A stretch of 64,000 nt of DNA from Bradyrhizobium diazoefficiens. Lineage in GTDB: Bacteria > Pseudomonadota > Alphaproteobacteria > Rhizobiales > Xanthobacteraceae. Every line of letters starts with the position of its first letter. The stretch's first letter is position 1. The stretch lies in assembly GCF_016599855.1 (NCBI RefSeq), contig NZ_CP067041.1, forward strand, positions 5,828,001-5,892,000, given 5' to 3'. This document shows, piece after piece, positions 61,417 through 64,000 of the stretch. The position numbers and the translations under genes were made by a program. The notes under the pieces are model-generated. The model was not told the origin of the DNA. It ran no database searches and was given only the letters and a program-made list of their open reading frames with translations.

Positions 61417-61866
61417 ATGAACCGCCGGAACATCTTGTGGAGCACCGTCTCGGCGCTGGGCGCGGCGTTTGCCGCCTCGCGCGCCAAGGCTGCGGCCGAC
61501 GCCACGCCATCGAGCAAGCCGAAGGTCGTCTATCACCTCAGCGACGCCGACAAGGTCAATTTCGTGCTCGGCAACATCCAGAACCACATCGACGGCGGCG
61601 GCGGCCCCGACTACGTCACCATCGCGCTGGTGGTCCACGGGCCGGCGTTGAAAGCGTTCCATTGGGCGCAGGCCAATCCTGATGTCAGCCGGCGGATCGG
61701 CGACTTTTCCAAGGACGGCGTCGAGCTCGCCGCCTGTGGCAACACGATGAAGGCGCAGAACATCACGCTGAAGGATCTGCTGCCGGGGTTCGTGAGCGCG
61801 GAAAAAGGCGGCGTGGTTCGTTTGGCCGAGCTGCAGTCGCACGGATATCTGTATTTGCGGCCGTGA
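61417..61866 (+). CDS. DsrE-like protein with export signal
   Basis: 149 residues from the ATG preceded by GAAGGAG. The N-terminus MNRRNILWSTVSALGAAFAA is a signal sequence with a twin-arginine pair, though not a full Tat motif. The rest, VVYHLSDADKVNFVLGNIQN, ALVVHGPALKAFHW and ELAACGNTMKAQNI, is a DsrE/DsrF-like fold with the conserved cysteine in ACGNTM, found in periplasmic members linked to sulfur metabolism. It follows the gene above by 41 bp. Confidence 0.85.
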   Translation: MNRRNILWSTVSALGAAFAASRAKAAADATPSSKPKVVYHLSDADKVNFVLGNIQNHIDGGGGPDYVTIALVVHGPALKAFHWAQANPDVSRRIGDFSKDGVELAACGNTMKAQNITLKDLLPGFVSAEKGGVVRLAELQSHGYLYLRP

Positions 61867-61893
61867 GACTCGCGCGAGGTGCCGCCACAGTCT

Positions 61894-61978
61894 CGTCATT
61901 GCGAGCGTAGCGAAGCAATCCAGTCCGTCCCCGGGGACGGGCTGGATTGCTTCGTCGCAAGGGCTCCTCGCAATGACG
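61894..61978. repeat. Intergenic palindrome, family D
   Basis: CGTCATTGCGAGCG at the left pairs with CGCAATGACG at the right, with inner AGCAATCCAGTCCGTCCCC and GGGGACGGGCTGGATTGCT complementary. Same family as 38247-38315. Confidence 0.85.
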
Positions 61979-62013
61979 GCGGAGTGCGTGACCCCCCGCT
62001 CATCTCCATTCCA

Positions 62014-62043
62014 CTTGACTTACCCATAACTCTGCGGTTATGG
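62014..62043 (+). promoter_or_regulatory. Promoter of the arsR-type gene
   Basis: TTGACT (62014-62019) and TTATGG (62038-62043) are spaced 18 bp, a reasonable sigma-70 promoter. The -10 element overlaps the first operator palindrome. Confidence 0.45.
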
Positions 62044-62068
62044 GTTGATTCATAACCACCGAGTTATG
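62023..62068 (+). promoter_or_regulatory. Twin ArsR operators
   Basis: Two CATAAC-N6-GTTATG inverted repeats lie 27 bp apart: CCCATAAC-TCTGCG-GTTATGGG (62023-62044) and CATAAC-CACCGA-GTTATG (62051-62068). The second overlaps the proposed start codon of the regulator gene, suggesting autoregulation. Confidence 0.7.
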
Positions 62069-62398
62069 GATCCCATGTCCGCCGCACACAACCTCCTGTT
62101 CAGGACGCTCGCCGACCCCACAAGGCGGGCGATCTTCGAGCGGCTGTGCCGCGAGGGCGAGCAGACGGTCGGGGCACTGACGGCACGATCGGGCGTTTCA
62201 CAGCCGGCGGTCTCAAAACATCTCGGCGCGCTCAAACAGGCCGGCTTGGTGCGTAACCGCCACGAAGGCCGCCAGACCCATTACAGCGCGCAGCCCGGCG
62301 CGCTCAATCCGCTGATCGACTGGACCGGCCAGATGGCGGGCTTCTGGCAGAACCGGCTCGATGCGCTCGACGATCTCCTGAAGAGGATGGACCAATGA
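62066..62398 (+). CDS. ArsR-family transcriptional regulator
   Basis: 110 residues from ATG 62066 (MDPMSAAHNLLFRTLADPTR). The winged helix shows as TLADPTRRAIFERLCREGEQ and TVGALTARSGVSQPAVSKHLGAL. No metal-binding cysteines are present, so it is not a metal sensor; members paired with an SRPBCC gene are common. The gene is translationally coupled to the next (ATGA) and preceded by two operator palindromes. The start lies inside the second one. Confidence 0.9.
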   Translation: MDPMSAAHNLLFRTLADPTRRAIFERLCREGEQTVGALTARSGVSQPAVSKHLGALKQAGLVRNRHEGRQTHYSAQPGALNPLIDWTGQMAGFWQNRLDALDDLLKRMDQ

Positions 62399-62826
62399 CT
62401 GAGGCAGCGACCGAAACACGTTCCGTAGTCATCGAGCGCGAATTTGCCTATCCGCCGGAGCGGCTGTGGCGCGCACTGACCCAGCCGCATCTGATCGAGG
62501 AATGGTTGATGAAGAACGACTTCAAGCCCGAAATCGGTCACCGCTTTAACCTGCGCGGCGAATGGGGCGGCGTGCTGGATTGCGAGGTGCTCGCCATCGA
62601 GCCGCAGCGCATCCTCGCCTACACCTGGAATTTCACGCATGAGGACGCGGCCTACGACCTCAAGAGCGTGGTGACGTTCACGCTCACCCCGCAAGGCGCC
62701 GGCACGCATCTGCGCGTTGAACAGGCCGGCTTCCGCCCCACCCAGAAGCAGGCCTATGGCGGCGCGCATGCCGGCTGGAAGCAGTTTTTCACCAAGCTCG
62801 ACGAGCTGCTGGCGCGGGCGGAGTGA
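62395..62826 (+). CDS. SRPBCC/AHSA1-domain protein
   Basis: 143 residues. VVIEREFAYPPERLWRALTQ and LIEEWLMKNDFKPEIGHRFN plus ILAYTWNFTHEDAAYDLKSV are the AHSA1-like START-fold pattern, a hydrophobic ligand-binding cavity. Such proteins are often encoded with an ArsR regulator and respond to unknown small molecules. It overlaps arsR by 4 bp and may be followed in the same operon by a small membrane protein. Confidence 0.9.
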   Translation: MTEAATETRSVVIEREFAYPPERLWRALTQPHLIEEWLMKNDFKPEIGHRFNLRGEWGGVLDCEVLAIEPQRILAYTWNFTHEDAAYDLKSVVTFTLTPQGAGTHLRVEQAGFRPTQKQAYGGAHAGWKQFFTKLDELLARAE

Positions 62827-62876
62827 CCGCCATAGCTCCGCCTGATATCCATCCAATCATCTCAAGGGAGGTTTCA

Positions 62877-63083
62877 TTGAACGGGAATATGTGGATCCGG
62901 CAGATCCATCGCTGGCTGTCGATCGCCTTCACGCTAGCCGTCATCGCCAACATCGTCGCGCTGACCATGCAGATCCAGGCCACATGGATCGGGCTGTTGG
63001 CCTTCGTGCCGCTGATTCCGTTGCTCGCGACCGGGCTCTATTTGTTCGCGTTGCCTTATGTCAGCCGTCGCAGCAACGCGTGA
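62877..63083 (+). CDS. Small two-helix membrane protein
   Basis: 68 residues from a TTG that has AAGGGAGG 5 bp upstream; a GTG overlapping the previous stop (62823) and an ATG at 62889 are alternatives. HRWLSIAFTLAVIANIVALT and GLLAFVPLIPLLATGLYLFA are two membrane helices. The strong ribosome site is the reason for choosing TTG. Related small proteins are found after ArsR/SRPBCC pairs in rhizobia. Function unknown. Confidence 0.65.
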   Translation: MNGNMWIRQIHRWLSIAFTLAVIANIVALTMQIQATWIGLLAFVPLIPLLATGLYLFALPYVSRRSNA

Positions 63084-63096
63084 ACGAGGCGAGCGC

Positions 63097-63537
63097 ATGA
63101 AGAAAGCGGTGACCGCCAAGAAGAGCAGCGTGAAGGACGCGGATGGTCCCTCGCCCTCAAAACTGATCGACGGCAGGATCAGGGAACTCGGCGACTGGCG
63201 CGGCGAAATGCTGAAGCGCATCCGCGAGCTGATCAGGGAGGCCGATCCTGACGTGGTCGAGGAATGGAAATGGCGCGGCGTTCCCGTGTGGGAGCACGAC
63301 GGCATCATCTGCACCGGCGAGACTTACAAGACCATCGTGAAGCTGACCTTTGCCAAGGGCGCGGCGCTGGCCGACCCGGCCGGCCTGTTCAATTCCAGCC
63401 TGGACGGCAATGTGCGGCGCGCGATCGATATTCCCGAGGGAGCGAAGATCAACGAAAAGGCGTTGAGGGCGCTGATCCGCGCGGCGGTGGAGCTGAATGT
63501 GTCCAAGGCGAAGAAGCCGGCGAAGCGATCGACTTAG
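63097..63537 (+). CDS. DUF1801 family protein
   Basis: 146 residues from the ATG with GAGGCGAG upstream. LIDGRIRELGDWRGEMLKRI and DVVEEWKWRGVPVWEHDGII followed by YKTIVKLTFAKGAALADPAG match DUF1801 (YdhG-like), small cytoplasmic proteins of unknown function that often accompany ArsR/AHSA1 genes. The N- and C-termini are lysine-rich (KKAVTAKKSS; KAKKPAKRST). It follows the membrane gene by 13 bp and may close the operon. Confidence 0.88.
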   Translation: MKKAVTAKKSSVKDADGPSPSKLIDGRIRELGDWRGEMLKRIRELIREADPDVVEEWKWRGVPVWEHDGIICTGETYKTIVKLTFAKGAALADPAGLFNSSLDGNVRRAIDIPEGAKINEKALRALIRAAVELNVSKAKKPAKRST

Positions 63538-63585
63538 AGTGCTCTGGGTCGATGCAAATTCTTGGTGGCGCCCAGAGCAAGCGCC

Positions 63586-63718
63586 TCGTCCTTCGAGACG
63601 ACCGCTTCGCGGTCTCCTCAGGATGAGGCTAAGCAGCATCTTTGTCTGTCGAAACTGCAGCCGCACACTCCGTCTTCATCCTGAGGGCCCGCCAAAGGCG
63701 GGCGTCTCGAAGGATGGG
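63586..63718. repeat. Intergenic palindrome, family G (degenerate)
   Basis: CGTCCTTCGAGACG at the left matches CGTCTCGAAGGATG at the right, with inner CTCCTCAGGATGAG and TCATCCTGAGG. Relative of 44458-44586. Confidence 0.7.
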
Positions 63719-63778
63719 CCGCGGACGAGCTATCCGCCAGGCAGATGCTTTAGGAGCTGTCAGCAGCCTCAGGCCGCC

Positions 63779-64000
63779 TCAGGCCACCGCTGCCGGGATC
63801 GGGCGCGGGCTGACGACATATTCGCGCAGCACCTTGTCGTTGGCGTCGACCTCGATCAGCGCGACGTCGTAGGTCCAGAGATCGGCCAGATGCTGCAGCA
63901 CCCGCTTGGCATCGGTCTCGTTGAGCTGCGAGCCCTTGATGACGCGGTGGTGCAGGATCAGCCTGCGGTCGCCGGAGAGATCGACGTCGACCACCTCGAT
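63779..64000 (-). CDS. SpoVR-family protein (C-terminal part)
   Basis: The gene continues past the right edge; 73 C-terminal residues are visible: IEVVDVDLSGDRRLILHHRV, then KGSQLNETDAKRVLQHLADL and WTYDVALIEVD. This is the conserved tail of the SpoVR family, large proteins of unclear function often encoded with a YeaH-type VWA protein and PrkA kinase. The stop is followed by a family G repeat. Confidence 0.85.
   Translation of the reverse strand: MEVVDVDLSGDRRLILHHRVIKGSQLNETDAKRVLQHLADLWTYDVALIEVDANDKVLREYVVSPRPIPAAVA

Overview
The window looks like a stretch of chromosome from a Bradyrhizobium-type alphaproteobacterium. It is GC-rich and dense with genes. It carries a D-tartrate dehydratase that I recognise, from memory, as close to the characterised Bradyrhizobium enzyme. 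It also has Irr-type (ICE) and FixK-type sites and many dispersed intergenic palindromes of the kind seen in that genus. No rRNA, tRNA, CRISPR array, plasmid or phage module was seen. One IS630-family insertion sequence is present.

Layout. 1-6.3 kb: partial ribitol-dehydrogenase-like SDR, VOC protein, DUF4262 protein, small exported proteins, a DnaJ-domain protein, a second SDR, a Fis-type HTH protein and a collagen-like protein preceded by a perfect FNR/FixK box. 6.4-9.1 kb: exported alpha/beta hydrolase plus flavin-binding pyridoxamine-oxidase-like protein, then bacterioferritin and its ferredoxin with Irr-box-like palindromes. 9.4-17.1 kb: two small secreted paralogues, an MltB-type lytic transglycosylase, EttA, a 2-hydroxyacid dehydrogenase, an L,D-transpeptidase and a Pro/Ala-rich membrane protein. 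17.1-20.9 kb: two sulfurtransferases and a divergent MoxR ATPase/VWA pair. 21-32 kb: GMC oxidoreductase, GNAT, SMP-30, AraC regulators, FAD enzymes, cupin. 32.3-35.4 kb: a di-haem peroxidase/phosphoesterase pair with a candidate PhoB box. 35.7-46.8 kb: CPA2 antiporter with Usp domains, MFS/AraC pair, malonyl-CoA decarboxylase, DUF418 protein, tartrate dehydratase and an amidase-glutathione peroxidase-DUF3297 operon.

47.3-52.5 kb is a complete pqqABCDE operon (pqqA encodes only 26 residues) whose last gene overlaps a proline iminopeptidase gene. It is followed at 52.7-57.4 kb by a tightly overlapping three-gene 2-oxoacid oxidoreductase complex with a GltD-like iron-sulfur flavoprotein. 57.4-59.4 kb holds a DUF4399 protein and a fusion of a class III cyclase domain to a formylglycine-enzyme-like domain. 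The IS630 element occupies 59.65-60.70 kb. The right end has a DsrE-like protein, an ArsR/SRPBCC pair behind twin operators, a DUF1801 protein and the C-terminal end of a SpoVR-family gene.

The most notable points are the predicted redox and nutrient regulation (FixK box at a collagen-like gene, Pho box at the phosphoesterase, ICE boxes at bfr/bfd), the KOR-flavoprotein complex next to the PQQ operon, the cyclase-SUMF1 fusion that lacks the usual catalytic cysteines, and at least eight families of dispersed intergenic repeats. All calls come from reading sequence and translations; no database search was run.
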